A DNA stretch of 39,269 bases from Rubrivivax sp. (lineage in GTDB: Bacteria; Pseudomonadota; Gammaproteobacteria; Burkholderiales; Burkholderiaceae_C): positions 1 to 39,269 of the forward strand of contig JAHECD010000037.1 in the NCBI GenBank assembly GCA_024641945.1, given 5' to 3'. Positions within the stretch are counted from its first letter, which is position 1. Each line of letters opens with the position of its first letter. Positions 30,752 to 39,269 of the stretch are shown here, piece by piece. The position numbers and the translations under genes are program-made. The notes below the pieces were generated by a model. It worked only from the letters and a program-made list of their open reading frames with translations. It had not been told where the DNA came from and did not search any database.

Positions 30752-31917
30752 TGCAGCTGCTCCTTCAGCACCCGCGCCAGCGCCGAGATGCCGGTATCGA
30801 TGAGCTCGGGCGCCACGGTGACGAAGCTCAGGCGCAGCGCATTCGCCTTCGGTGCGCGGCAATAGAACGGCGCGCCCGGCACGTAGGCCATGCCGGCCGC
30901 CACGGCCAGCGGAAGCATCGCCGTGGCATCGATCATCGGTGGGAGCTCGACCCAGAAGAACATGCCGCCGACGGGCGCATTCCAGTGGCAGCCCGGCGGC
31001 ATGTGGCGCAGCAGCGCCGCCTGCATCGCGTCGCGCTGCGCCTTGTATCGCGCGCGGATCGTCGGCACGTGGTCGCGCAGGAAGCCGTCCTTGATGACCT
31101 CGTGCACGACACGCTGATTGAACCCCGGTGTGTGCAGATCGGCGGCCTGTTTGGCCTGCAGCAGCTTGGGATAAAGAAGCTTCGGCGCGATCACGTAGCC
31201 CAGCCGCAGACCTGGCGCGAGCACCTTCGAGAACGAACCAAGGTAGACCGCCTGGTCGCCTGCGCGCGCCGCCAGGGGTGGCGGCGGCGGCACGTCGAAC
31301 CACAGGTCGCCGTAGGGATTGTCTTCGACGATGGGCAGGCCGATCGCCGCGGCACGGTCCACCAGCGCATCGCGCCGTGCCGCCGGAACGCAGCGGCCGC
31401 TCGGGTTCTGGAAATTGGGCAGCAGATAGACGAAGCGCGCGCCACGCGCAATGTCCAGGCCCTGCGGCAGCGGGCCGTCGTCGTCGCCGTCGATCGGCAC
31501 GAATTCGGCCTCGTAAGGCGCGAAGGCCTGCAAGGCGCCGAGATAGGTGGGCTGTTCGACGGCCACGGCACTGCCGGGGTCGACGAGCACCTTGGCGACG
31601 AGGTCGAGCCCCTGCTGAGAGCCAGTGGTGATGAGCACCTGCGACGCGTCGGCATGCACGCCCCCCTGCGCCATCTCCGCCGCGACCCATTCGCGCAGCG
31701 GCGCGAAGCCTTCACTCGCGGCGTACTGCAGCGCTTCGCGCGGGTTGTCCCGCAAGACCTTTGCGGTGGCTTGCGCCATCGCCTCGACCGGAAAGGTATC
31801 GGCCGACGGCAGCCCACCGGCGAGCGAGATGATGCCCGGACGCTCGGTGATCTTGAGGATCTCGCGGATCGTCGAAGGATTGAGCCGTTCGGCACGGCGG
31901 GCCATCGTCCAGGTCAT
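30748..31917 (-). CDS. PLP-dependent aminotransferase, class I/II (2-aminoadipate aminotransferase-like)
   Basis: The 389-residue fold-type I enzyme has SLAGGLPSADTFP, TGSQQGLDLVAKVL, NFQNPSGRC, the IVEDNPYGDLWF Asp and the PLP lysine in SFSKVLAPGLRLGYV. The PGIISLAGGLP start matches LysN/2-aminoadipate transaminases and the MocR aminotransferase domain. It starts at 31917 with a 4-bp overlap with the EamA stop. The divergent regulator (33032-34456) contains the same fold, so substrate or product may also be the regulatory signal (inference). Confidence 0.92.
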   Translation of the reverse strand: MTWTMARRAERLNPSTIREILKITERPGIISLAGGLPSADTFPVEAMAQATAKVLRDNPREALQYAASEGFAPLREWVAAEMAQGGVHADASQVLITTGSQQGLDLVAKVLVDPGSAVAVEQPTYLGALQAFAPYEAEFVPIDGDDDGPLPQGLDIARGARFVYLLPNFQNPSGRCVPAARRDALVDRAAAIGLPIVEDNPYGDLWFDVPPPPPLAARAGDQAVYLGSFSKVLAPGLRLGYVIAPKLLYPKLLQAKQAADLHTPGFNQRVVHEVIKDGFLRDHVPTIRARYKAQRDAMQAALLRHMPPGCHWNAPVGGMFFWVELPPMIDATAMLPLAVAAGMAYVPGAPFYCRAPKANALRLSFVTVAPELIDTGISALARVLKEQLQ

Positions 31918-32921
31918 GTCGGGTTCTCGTTTTTCAGGGCGGGGGCACGCACCGGCATCCGTTTGCCGGCAAAGACCACGGCGACGACGGCCAGCGCAAA
32001 CAGCACCGTGGCGGCGTCGAGCCGCTCGCCCAGCACCGGCACCGCGAGCAGCAACGCGACGAACGGCTGGATCAATTGCACCTGGCTCACGCGCATGACG
32101 CCTCCGAGCGCCAGGCCGCGGTACCAGGCGAAAAAACCGAGCCACATCGAAAACAGCATGACGTAGACGAAGCCACCCCAGGCGGCCGCACGCGCAGGTT
32201 GCGCCGGCCACGTGGCGGCGGTCGCCGGCAGCGTGAACGGCAGCGAAATCACGAGGACCCAGCAGATGGTCTGCGCCGCGGGGATGTCCGCGGAGACACG
32301 CGCACCGGCCACGTACCCCACCGACCCGAAGGTAACCGCCAGCAGCAGCAGACCGTCGGCCGCCGACAACCTCCCCCCGCCCTGCACGGCTGCAAAGGCA
32401 AGCACCAGCGCGCAGCCGACCGCGGCACAGGCCCAGAAGCCGGCAGACGCGCGCTGGCGCAGCAGCAACGCCGCAGCCATCGCAGTGCCCAGCGGCATCA
32501 ACCCAGTGATCACGGCCGCATGCATCGATTCCACGTGACGCAGCGCGAATCCGAGGCAGAGCGGGAATCCGGCCACCGTGCCCAACGCGCACACCGCCAG
32601 CGCGCGCCAGTGACGCCGTTGCGGCCAGGCGGCACGCACCCACAACAACCAGCCGATGCTCAGCAATCCCGCCCCAGCGGCCCGCCCCGCGGTCACGAAG
32701 GCCGGAGGCAATTGCGGTGCGCCGGCATCGCCAACGGCCAAGCGCGTCATCGGCAAGGTCATCGCGAAGATGCAGACCCCGAGCAGACCGAGCCCAAATC
32801 CACGCTGCTCGCGCCGCCGCTCGGCGGCGCCCGGGGTCACCGCAGATGCCGCGCTGCCCACCGACGTCAATCTGGGAACGGCGGACGCGGTGGACACGGC
32901 AGAGGAGTCGGTGGCACTCAT
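31914..32921 (-). CDS. EamA/DMT-family transporter
   Basis: The 335-residue protein has a Ser/Ala-rich N-terminal tail of about 40 residues and then ten hydrophobic helices in two homologous halves (FALRHVESMHAAVITGLMPL in the first, QVQLIQPFVALLLAVPVLGE in the second). Family members of the RhtA/YddG type export amino acids and metabolites. It is first in the five-gene overlapping operon and begins 110 bp from the divergent MocR-type regulator. Confidence 0.9.
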   Translation of the reverse strand: MSATDSSAVSTASAVPRLTSVGSAASAVTPGAAERRREQRGFGLGLLGVCIFAMTLPMTRLAVGDAGAPQLPPAFVTAGRAAGAGLLSIGWLLWVRAAWPQRRHWRALAVCALGTVAGFPLCLGFALRHVESMHAAVITGLMPLGTAMAAALLLRQRASAGFWACAAVGCALVLAFAAVQGGGRLSAADGLLLLAVTFGSVGYVAGARVSADIPAAQTICWVLVISLPFTLPATAATWPAQPARAAAWGGFVYVMLFSMWLGFFAWYRGLALGGVMRVSQVQLIQPFVALLLAVPVLGERLDAATVLFALAVVAVVFAGKRMPVRAPALKNENPT

Positions 32922-32945
32922 GCCGGCAGTCTAGACGTCGATGTC

Positions 32946-33010
32946 AATACAGCCACAGTACACTTTGCAGCACAGTAAACCTTCCTGTATCGGTCTCAGG
33001 ACTGGTACAG
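32946..33010. promoter_or_regulatory. Shared operator/promoter of the EamA operon and MocR regulator
   Basis: Several related half-sites lie in the 110-bp gap: ATACAG (32947-32952), CACAGTACAC (32954-32963), CACAGTAAAC (32971-32980), CTGTAT (32985-32990, inverted) and CTGGTACAG (33002-33010). The two CACAGTA sites are direct repeats 17 bp apart. MocR regulators often bind direct repeats near their own promoter, so these are candidate operators. Confidence 0.45.
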
Positions 33011-33031
33011 ACTTCGCTCGATGACCCCGAT

Positions 33032-34456
33032 ATGGACCCACTGACGCCCCGTTCGCTCACCCGTGGCGCGGGCCAGACGTTGACCGAACAACTGGCCCAG
33101 CGCTTTGCCAGCCAGATCGGCCAGCGCCTGCTGCGCGCCGGCACACGGTTGCCCTCGGTGCGCGACTGCGCACGGCGCCATCAGGTGAGTCCGGCCACCG
33201 TGGTCGGCGCCTACGACCTGCTGCAGGCGCAGGGGCTGGTCGAGGCGCGGCCCCAGCGAGGATTCTTCGTTCGTGGCAACAGCCCCGGGCCATCGAGCGC
33301 GAGCGCCGCACCGTCACGCAGCCAGGTGCCGCGCGGCGCTCCGGTGGACGCGACCGCTTTGATCCGAGGCATGTTCCGCCCCGCGTCGGCGCTGCCATCG
33401 CCCGGCGTCGGGACGCTGCCCGAGCCGTGGCTCGATGCCGCGTTGCTGCAACGCGCCTTGCGCCATGTGAGCGGCGCGGCGTCGGCGGGGGGGTGGCTGG
33501 GGTACGGCAACCCGGCGGGCGACGAAACCTTGCGCCTGGCGTTGACGCGGCGGCTCGCAGACCTCGGCGTACCCGCACAGGCCGAACAGATCGTCACCAC
33601 CGTGGGCGCCACGCAGGGGCTCGACCTCGTATCGCGCACGTTGCTGCAGCCGGGCGACGCGGTCCTCGTGGACGAGCCGGGGTGGGCCATAGAGTTCGCG
33701 CGTCTGGCGCGGCTGGGGGTGCGCATCCTGCCGGTGCCGCGGGGCGCCCAGGGGCCCGACCTGGCGGTGATGGAAGCCCTGTGCCGCGAGCACCGGCCGC
33801 GGCTTTATGCCACGGTGTCGGTACTGCACAACCCGACCGGCGCGTCGCTCAGTGCGGCGTCGGCGCATCAAGTGCTGCGTCTGGCCGAGGCGAACGATTT
33901 CACGATCGTGGAAGACGACAGCTATGCCTGGTTCGCACCGCCGCACGCGTTTCGGCTTTCGTCGCTGGACGGGCTGCGGCGCACGGTACTCGTCTCGGGG
34001 TTCTCCAAGATCCTCACGCCGCAGTGGCGCGTCGGCTTCGTGGCCGCCGCGCCGGCACTGGCCGAGCGGATCGTCGACACCAAGCTGCTGTCGACGCTGA
34101 CGAGCCCGGCCCCGCTCGAGCAGGCCGTGGCATGGTGCCTGGACAAGGGTCAGCTGCGGCGCCACGCCGAACGCATCGTCACCCGGCTCGACGCCGCGCG
34201 GGCGCGCTCCCAGCGGCTGGCCGAAGACGCGGGCTGCCGCTTCGCGAGCCCGCCGCAAGGGCTTTTCGGCTGGATCGATACGGGTGTGGACACCGACCGG
34301 CTCGCGCTGGCCATGCTCGACGAGGGCTGGCTGCTCGCGCCGGGCTCCCTCTTTCACGCTGTACGCCAGCCCAGTACGCTGATGCGCATCAATTTCGCGA
34401 CGACGCAGGACGCGCGCTTCTGGCGCCGCCTGGCGGTTGCCCGCAGTCACATCTGA
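33032..34456 (+). CDS. MocR/GntR-family regulator with aminotransferase-like domain
   Basis: The 474-residue protein has an N-terminal GntR winged helix (about 12-80: LPSVRDCARRHQVSPATVVG, LVEARPQRGFFV) and a C-terminal fold-type I aminotransferase domain with VLHNPTGASLS, VEDDSYAWFAP and the PLP lysine in SGFSKILTPQWRVGF (about residue 326). Such proteins sense amino acids, PLP or related ligands. The ATG at 33032 gives the usual N-terminus; the frame is open further upstream but lies in the EamA gene. It is divergent from the five-gene operon it most likely controls. Confidence 0.92.
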   Translation: MDPLTPRSLTRGAGQTLTEQLAQRFASQIGQRLLRAGTRLPSVRDCARRHQVSPATVVGAYDLLQAQGLVEARPQRGFFVRGNSPGPSSASAAPSRSQVPRGAPVDATALIRGMFRPASALPSPGVGTLPEPWLDAALLQRALRHVSGAASAGGWLGYGNPAGDETLRLALTRRLADLGVPAQAEQIVTTVGATQGLDLVSRTLLQPGDAVLVDEPGWAIEFARLARLGVRILPVPRGAQGPDLAVMEALCREHRPRLYATVSVLHNPTGASLSAASAHQVLRLAEANDFTIVEDDSYAWFAPPHAFRLSSLDGLRRTVLVSGFSKILTPQWRVGFVAAAPALAERIVDTKLLSTLTSPAPLEQAVAWCLDKGQLRRHAERIVTRLDAARARSQRLAEDAGCRFASPPQGLFGWIDTGVDTDRLALAMLDEGWLLAPGSLFHAVRQPSTLMRINFATTQDARFWRRLAVARSHI

Positions 34457-34515
34457 GGCCACTTCGGCACCGCGGCAGCGCAGTACCATTGCCGGCCAAA
34501 GCCTCAGCCGGATCG

Positions 34516-35250
34516 ATGTTCGAATCGACACTCCCCGTCGGCGTTCCAGACCTGATGCGCGTGAGCGCATTCCGCCGCTATCTCGACGAAACCTGGCGCG
34601 ACCGCGACACGGTCACGTCCTGCCTCTCGTCGCTGAGCCCGTCGCTCATGGTCGACCTCCAGCGCTTCGAGCAGAACGGCCGCCAGACCGAGGTGCTGGA
34701 TGTACTGGCGGCTTGCGTGCGCCATGGCCGCAGCCTGTCGATCCACCTCGAGTGCGACGGCCGCGTGGTGCCGTTGACCATCTTTCCGGTCAAGCGGCTG
34801 GCGCACTGCCCGCTGCCGATGACGCAGTTCCTCCAGATGCGTCTCACCGACCTCACGGTGCTGCATGTCGAGCCGGGGTCGTTGTCGATCCCTGGAGACG
34901 ATGGTTTTGCCGCCACCACCGATGCGTTGTCGCTCTTCGCGCCGCTCGGTACCCTGACATGGGAGCTCGCCTTGCGCGGACGGCGCGGCGACCTGCTGCC
35001 AGAAATCGCGGGCAACGCGGCGTACCGCATCCCGCCCGGGGTCGATCTGCGAGGGCTGCAGCTTTCGGGTTCGCTCGCCGCCGCGGTCCATCGGATGAAG
35101 CGGCAGACCACCAACCTGCGGGACATGACCACCTGGGCGGGGTTCGACCGCGAACGGGCGATGAGACTTCTGAATGCGCTCTATCTGCAGGCTGGGCTGA
35201 TGGTCACGCGCACCCACCCTGCGGCCACCAACGACGGTTGGACACCGTAG
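34516..35250 (+). CDS. Hypothetical protein, no recognised domain
   Basis: The 244-residue protein is soluble in appearance, with no signal peptide or membrane helix. It has an N-terminal helical part (RRYLDETWRDRDTVTSCL), a central beta-rich region (LSIHLECDGRVVPLTIFPVK, LTVLHVEPGSLSI) and a helical C-terminus (MRLLNALYLQAGLMVTRTHP). I do not recognise the family. The mean composition and codon use match its neighbours, so it is very likely real. It follows the MocR gene by 59 bp and ends 7 bp before the convergent uup stop. Confidence 0.7.
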   Translation: MFESTLPVGVPDLMRVSAFRRYLDETWRDRDTVTSCLSSLSPSLMVDLQRFEQNGRQTEVLDVLAACVRHGRSLSIHLECDGRVVPLTIFPVKRLAHCPLPMTQFLQMRLTDLTVLHVEPGSLSIPGDDGFAATTDALSLFAPLGTLTWELALRGRRGDLLPEIAGNAAYRIPPGVDLRGLQLSGSLAAAVHRMKRQTTNLRDMTTWAGFDRERAMRLLNALYLQAGLMVTRTHPAATNDGWTP

Positions 35251-35257
35251 GCAGGCC

Positions 35258-37162
<1,905 letters not shown>

Positions 37163-37226
37163 GAAGGCATTGTCCCCCGCCGTACCATCGTCCTGTCCGC
37201 CGCACACCAAGACCTGCCCCCTCGCC

Positions 37227-38540
37227 ATGCTCGAACACCGCCCCTGGGTCCCGCACCGGTCCGAAGCTCTCGTTCAGTCGATCGCCGCGTCGGTTGGAAC
37301 TGCCGACAGTGCCGCGATCGATCGCGACATCGCGCATCAGGTGGCCGCGAACCACCGAATCCACGACGTCGAAGGCATCAATCTCAACCCCGCCTCGAAC
37401 GTGATGAATCCAAGGGCCGAGGCCTTGATGGCCTCGGGCCTCGGCACACGCGCCTCGCTGGGCTGGCCCGGCGACAAATACGAAACGGGGCTGCAGGCCA
37501 TCGAAAGGATCGAGGTGATCGCGGCGGCGCTGGCCGCCGAGGTCTTTGATGCGCGATTCGCCGAGGTGCGCGTGGGGTCCGGCGCATTGGCCAACCTGTA
37601 TGTCTTCATGGCCACCTGCCGGCCGGGCGACACGATCATCGCGCCGCCGGGCGAGATCGGCGGCCATGTGACGCACCATGCGGCCGGCGCGGCCGGGCTT
37701 TACGGCCTTCGCACGTTGCCCGCGCCGGTGCGTGCCGACGGCTACACGGTGGACGTGGACGCGCTGCGAACGCTGGCACACGATGCGCGCCCCAAGCTGA
37801 TCACGCTCGGCGGCAGCCTGAACCTCTTTGCGCACCCGGTCGCCGCAGTGCGCGGCATCGCGGACGAAGTGGGTGCCACCCTGATGTTCGACGCTGCACA
37901 CCTGTCCGGCATGATCGCCGGGCGTGTCTGGGCCAACCCTCTCGACGAAGGTGCGCAGGTGATGACGATGAGCACCTACAAGAGCCTGGGCGGGCCACCC
38001 GGCGGGCTCGTCGTCGGCAACGACGCCAAGCTCTTCGAACGCATCGACGCCATCGCCTACCCAGGGCTGACCGCCAATTTCGACGCCGGCAAGACCGCGG
38101 CGCTGGCCCTGGGGTTGCTCGACTGGAAGGATTTCGGTGGCTCGTATGCCCGTGCGATGCAGTCCACCGCACGGGCCCTGGCGGATGCGCTGGCCCGCGC
38201 GGATCTGCCCGTCTTCGCCCGTGAACGAGGCATGACGACATCCCATCAGTTCGCCATCGAGGCGGCACGCTGGGGTGGTGGCCAGGCAGCGGCGCGGCGA
38301 CTCGAAAGCGCACGGCTCCTCGCATGCGGCATCGGACTGCCGATCGACGCGGTATCCGCAGACGTCAACGGGCTGCGCCTGGGCGTGCCCGAGATCGTGC
38401 GGCTCGGGTTCGAGGCCGGCGACATGGCCGAGTTGGGCGGATTGATCGCCCGCGCCCTGTTGTCGGACCCGCAATCGGTGGCTTCGGAAGTGACTTCGTT
38501 GCGTCAACGCTTCAGTGGCCTTCGCTACATGCGCGCATGA
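37227..38540 (+). CDS. Serine hydroxymethyltransferase-like PLP enzyme (divergent)
   Basis: The 437-residue fold-type I PLP enzyme has clear SHMT-family landmarks: GGHVTHHAAGA (compare GGHLTHG), FDAAHLSGMIAG (compare DMAHVAGLIAAG), and the PLP lysine in MSTYKSLGGPPGG. It differs from true GlyA at residues that matter: the His before the PLP lysine is Tyr, the GPRGG Arg is Pro, and the N-terminal ELIASEN motif reads INLNPASN, losing the catalytic Glu (hand alignment). It may be a transaldolase, aldolase or other SHMT relative. The ATG at 37227 is chosen because longer starts overlap uup; the ribosome site is weak. Confidence 0.8.
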   Translation: MLEHRPWVPHRSEALVQSIAASVGTADSAAIDRDIAHQVAANHRIHDVEGINLNPASNVMNPRAEALMASGLGTRASLGWPGDKYETGLQAIERIEVIAAALAAEVFDARFAEVRVGSGALANLYVFMATCRPGDTIIAPPGEIGGHVTHHAAGAAGLYGLRTLPAPVRADGYTVDVDALRTLAHDARPKLITLGGSLNLFAHPVAAVRGIADEVGATLMFDAAHLSGMIAGRVWANPLDEGAQVMTMSTYKSLGGPPGGLVVGNDAKLFERIDAIAYPGLTANFDAGKTAALALGLLDWKDFGGSYARAMQSTARALADALARADLPVFARERGMTTSHQFAIEAARWGGGQAAARRLESARLLACGIGLPIDAVSADVNGLRLGVPEIVRLGFEAGDMAELGGLIARALLSDPQSVASEVTSLRQRFSGLRYMRA

Positions 38541-38641
38541 CGTCACGATCGCCCCACCCGCCACCAGTGGCCGGGGACGTGCCGGCTATACTTTGAAGAT
38601 ATGCGTATTCGAGGCGCAAGCCACGGATTTTCGGGAGCCTC

Positions 38642-39269
38642 ATGGCCCCCATGTCAGTGCTTCGCCAGAGCCTCATGAGTTCAAATCCCCGCCTGCCCCA
38701 CCGCATTTCGCTGCGTGCAACCCTCATTGGCGCAGCACTCGTGGCGTCATCGTCCTGGGCTTGCGCACAACAGACTTCCGACCGCGAACTGGCGGCCATG
38801 CTCGCCGAGCAGCGATGGGGCGATGCCTTGACGCTGATCGACGCGCAGCTCAAGAGCAAGCCGAACGACACCCAGTTGCTCATGAACCGTGGCGCCGTGC
38901 TGTCCAGCATGAACCGTCCGACCGAAGCGCTGGCGGTCTTCCAGAAGGTCGCCGCGACGAACCCGCAATTGCCCGCGGCCTACAACAACATGGCCGTCAT
39001 CCTGGCCGCCAGCGGCAAGTACGAAGAAGCGCGCGCCGCGCTCGAGAAGGCGATCCGCACGCACCCGAGTTATGCGACCGCCTACGAGAACCTCGGCGAC
39101 CTGTATTCGTACATGGCCGGTGACGCCTATCGCAAGGCGCTTCAGTTCGACAAGAACCTGAAGACGGCCAAGCCGAAACTCGAAATGGTGAGCGAACTCA
39201 CCGCGCTGGCGGGCGGCGTGGCGCCGCAAGCGGCCGCCTCCGCCGCCGCAGGCAAGGGTGGGGTGCAGG
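38642..39269 (+). CDS. TPR-repeat secreted protein (partial, 3' end missing)
   Basis: 209 residues are present, running off the right edge. A signal peptide precedes AQQTSD (LIGAALVASSSWACA; the Cys before Ala-Gln leaves a lipoprotein possible but the lipobox is poor). At least two to three tetratricopeptide repeats follow (RWGDALTLIDAQLKSKPND, PTEALAVFQKVAATNPQLPA, KYEEARAALEKAIRTHPSYA). The ATG at 38642 has GGGAG seven bases upstream; 38675 is an alternative that suits the signal peptide. A TATACT -10-like hexamer lies at 38587-38592 with a poor -35. Probably periplasmic, perhaps in cell-envelope complexes. Confidence 0.85.
   Translation, partial: MAPMSVLRQSLMSSNPRLPHRISLRATLIGAALVASSSWACAQQTSDRELAAMLAEQRWGDALTLIDAQLKSKPNDTQLLMNRGAVLSSMNRPTEALAVFQKVAATNPQLPAAYNNMAVILAASGKYEEARAALEKAIRTHPSYATAYENLGDLYSYMAGDAYRKALQFDKNLKTAKPKLEMVSELTALAGGVAPQAAASAAAGKGGVQ

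Noticed and set aside
38601..38678. A 25-codon leader-like frame whose stop overlaps the alternative TPR start at 38675
   Set aside because: No ribosome site and no regulatory codon pattern; it is probably chance.
38672..38704. A tRNA-3'-end-like stretch (GTTCAAATCCCCGCC ... CCCCACC)
   Set aside because: The bases around the TTCAAAT loop do not pair as a T arm, and no acceptor, D or anticodon arms lie upstream. It is inside the signal peptide region of a good TPR gene. An old attachment-site remnant cannot be excluded but is not supported.

Overview
The window is GC-rich (high-GC third positions, dense genes, many 4-bp start/stop overlaps) and looks like the chromosome of a betaproteobacterium of the order Burkholderiales, probably near the Rubrivivax/Leptothrix/Comamonadaceae lineages. 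The evidence is the atpIBEFHAGDC layout, a PEP-CTERM protein, a cytochrome c'/cytochrome b pair, and an intergenic repeat in the atp operon that I recall from comamonad genomes. The assignment is inferred from gene content only. I saw no rRNA, tRNA, CRISPR array, insertion sequence or phage gene.

Layout. (1) 1-4436, minus strand: a four-gene unit of an SPFH-SHOCT protein, a zinc-ribbon double-DUF4178 membrane protein, a DUF350 protein and a membrane-embedded spermidine-synthase-like enzyme cut by the left edge. I read it as a membrane-stress/polyamine module. (2) 4497-11840, minus strand: the complete F1Fo ATP synthase operon, with a -10 element upstream of atpI, a hairpin repeat between atpG and atpA, and an intrinsic terminator after atpC. 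(3) 11943-15858, plus strand: an MBL-fold lipoprotein, a DsbD/ScsB-like thiol-disulfide reductase and a periplasmic redoxin, apparently one operon. (4) 15903-20280, minus strand: glycerol-3-phosphate dehydrogenase, an SMP-30-type lactonase, an aldose epimerase and an HpaI-type aldolase, a carbohydrate/sugar-acid set. (5) 20385-23024, minus strand: a PEP-CTERM protein, a GNAT acetyltransferase and a cytochrome b; cytochrome c' diverges from the last (23195-23656).

(6) 23741-27656: a secreted beta-propeller protein diverges from an ECF sigma factor that is translationally coupled to a membrane protein likely to be its anti-sigma factor. A proline-rich single-span protein of unknown function follows (27848-28510). 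(7) 28540-34456: a five-gene minus-strand operon (EamA exporter, aminotransferase, PhzF-like, glyoxalase-like, AlaX) in which every junction is a 4-bp overlap, divergent from a MocR-type regulator with several related half-sites in the shared promoter. This looks like a dedicated amino-acid export, conversion and tRNA-editing system and is the most intriguing regulated unit. (8) 34516-39269: an unrecognised protein, an ABC-F ATPase (Uup type), an SHMT-fold enzyme with altered active-site residues, and a TPR protein cut by the right edge.

All assignments come from reading translated sequence and motifs by eye. No similarity search was run.
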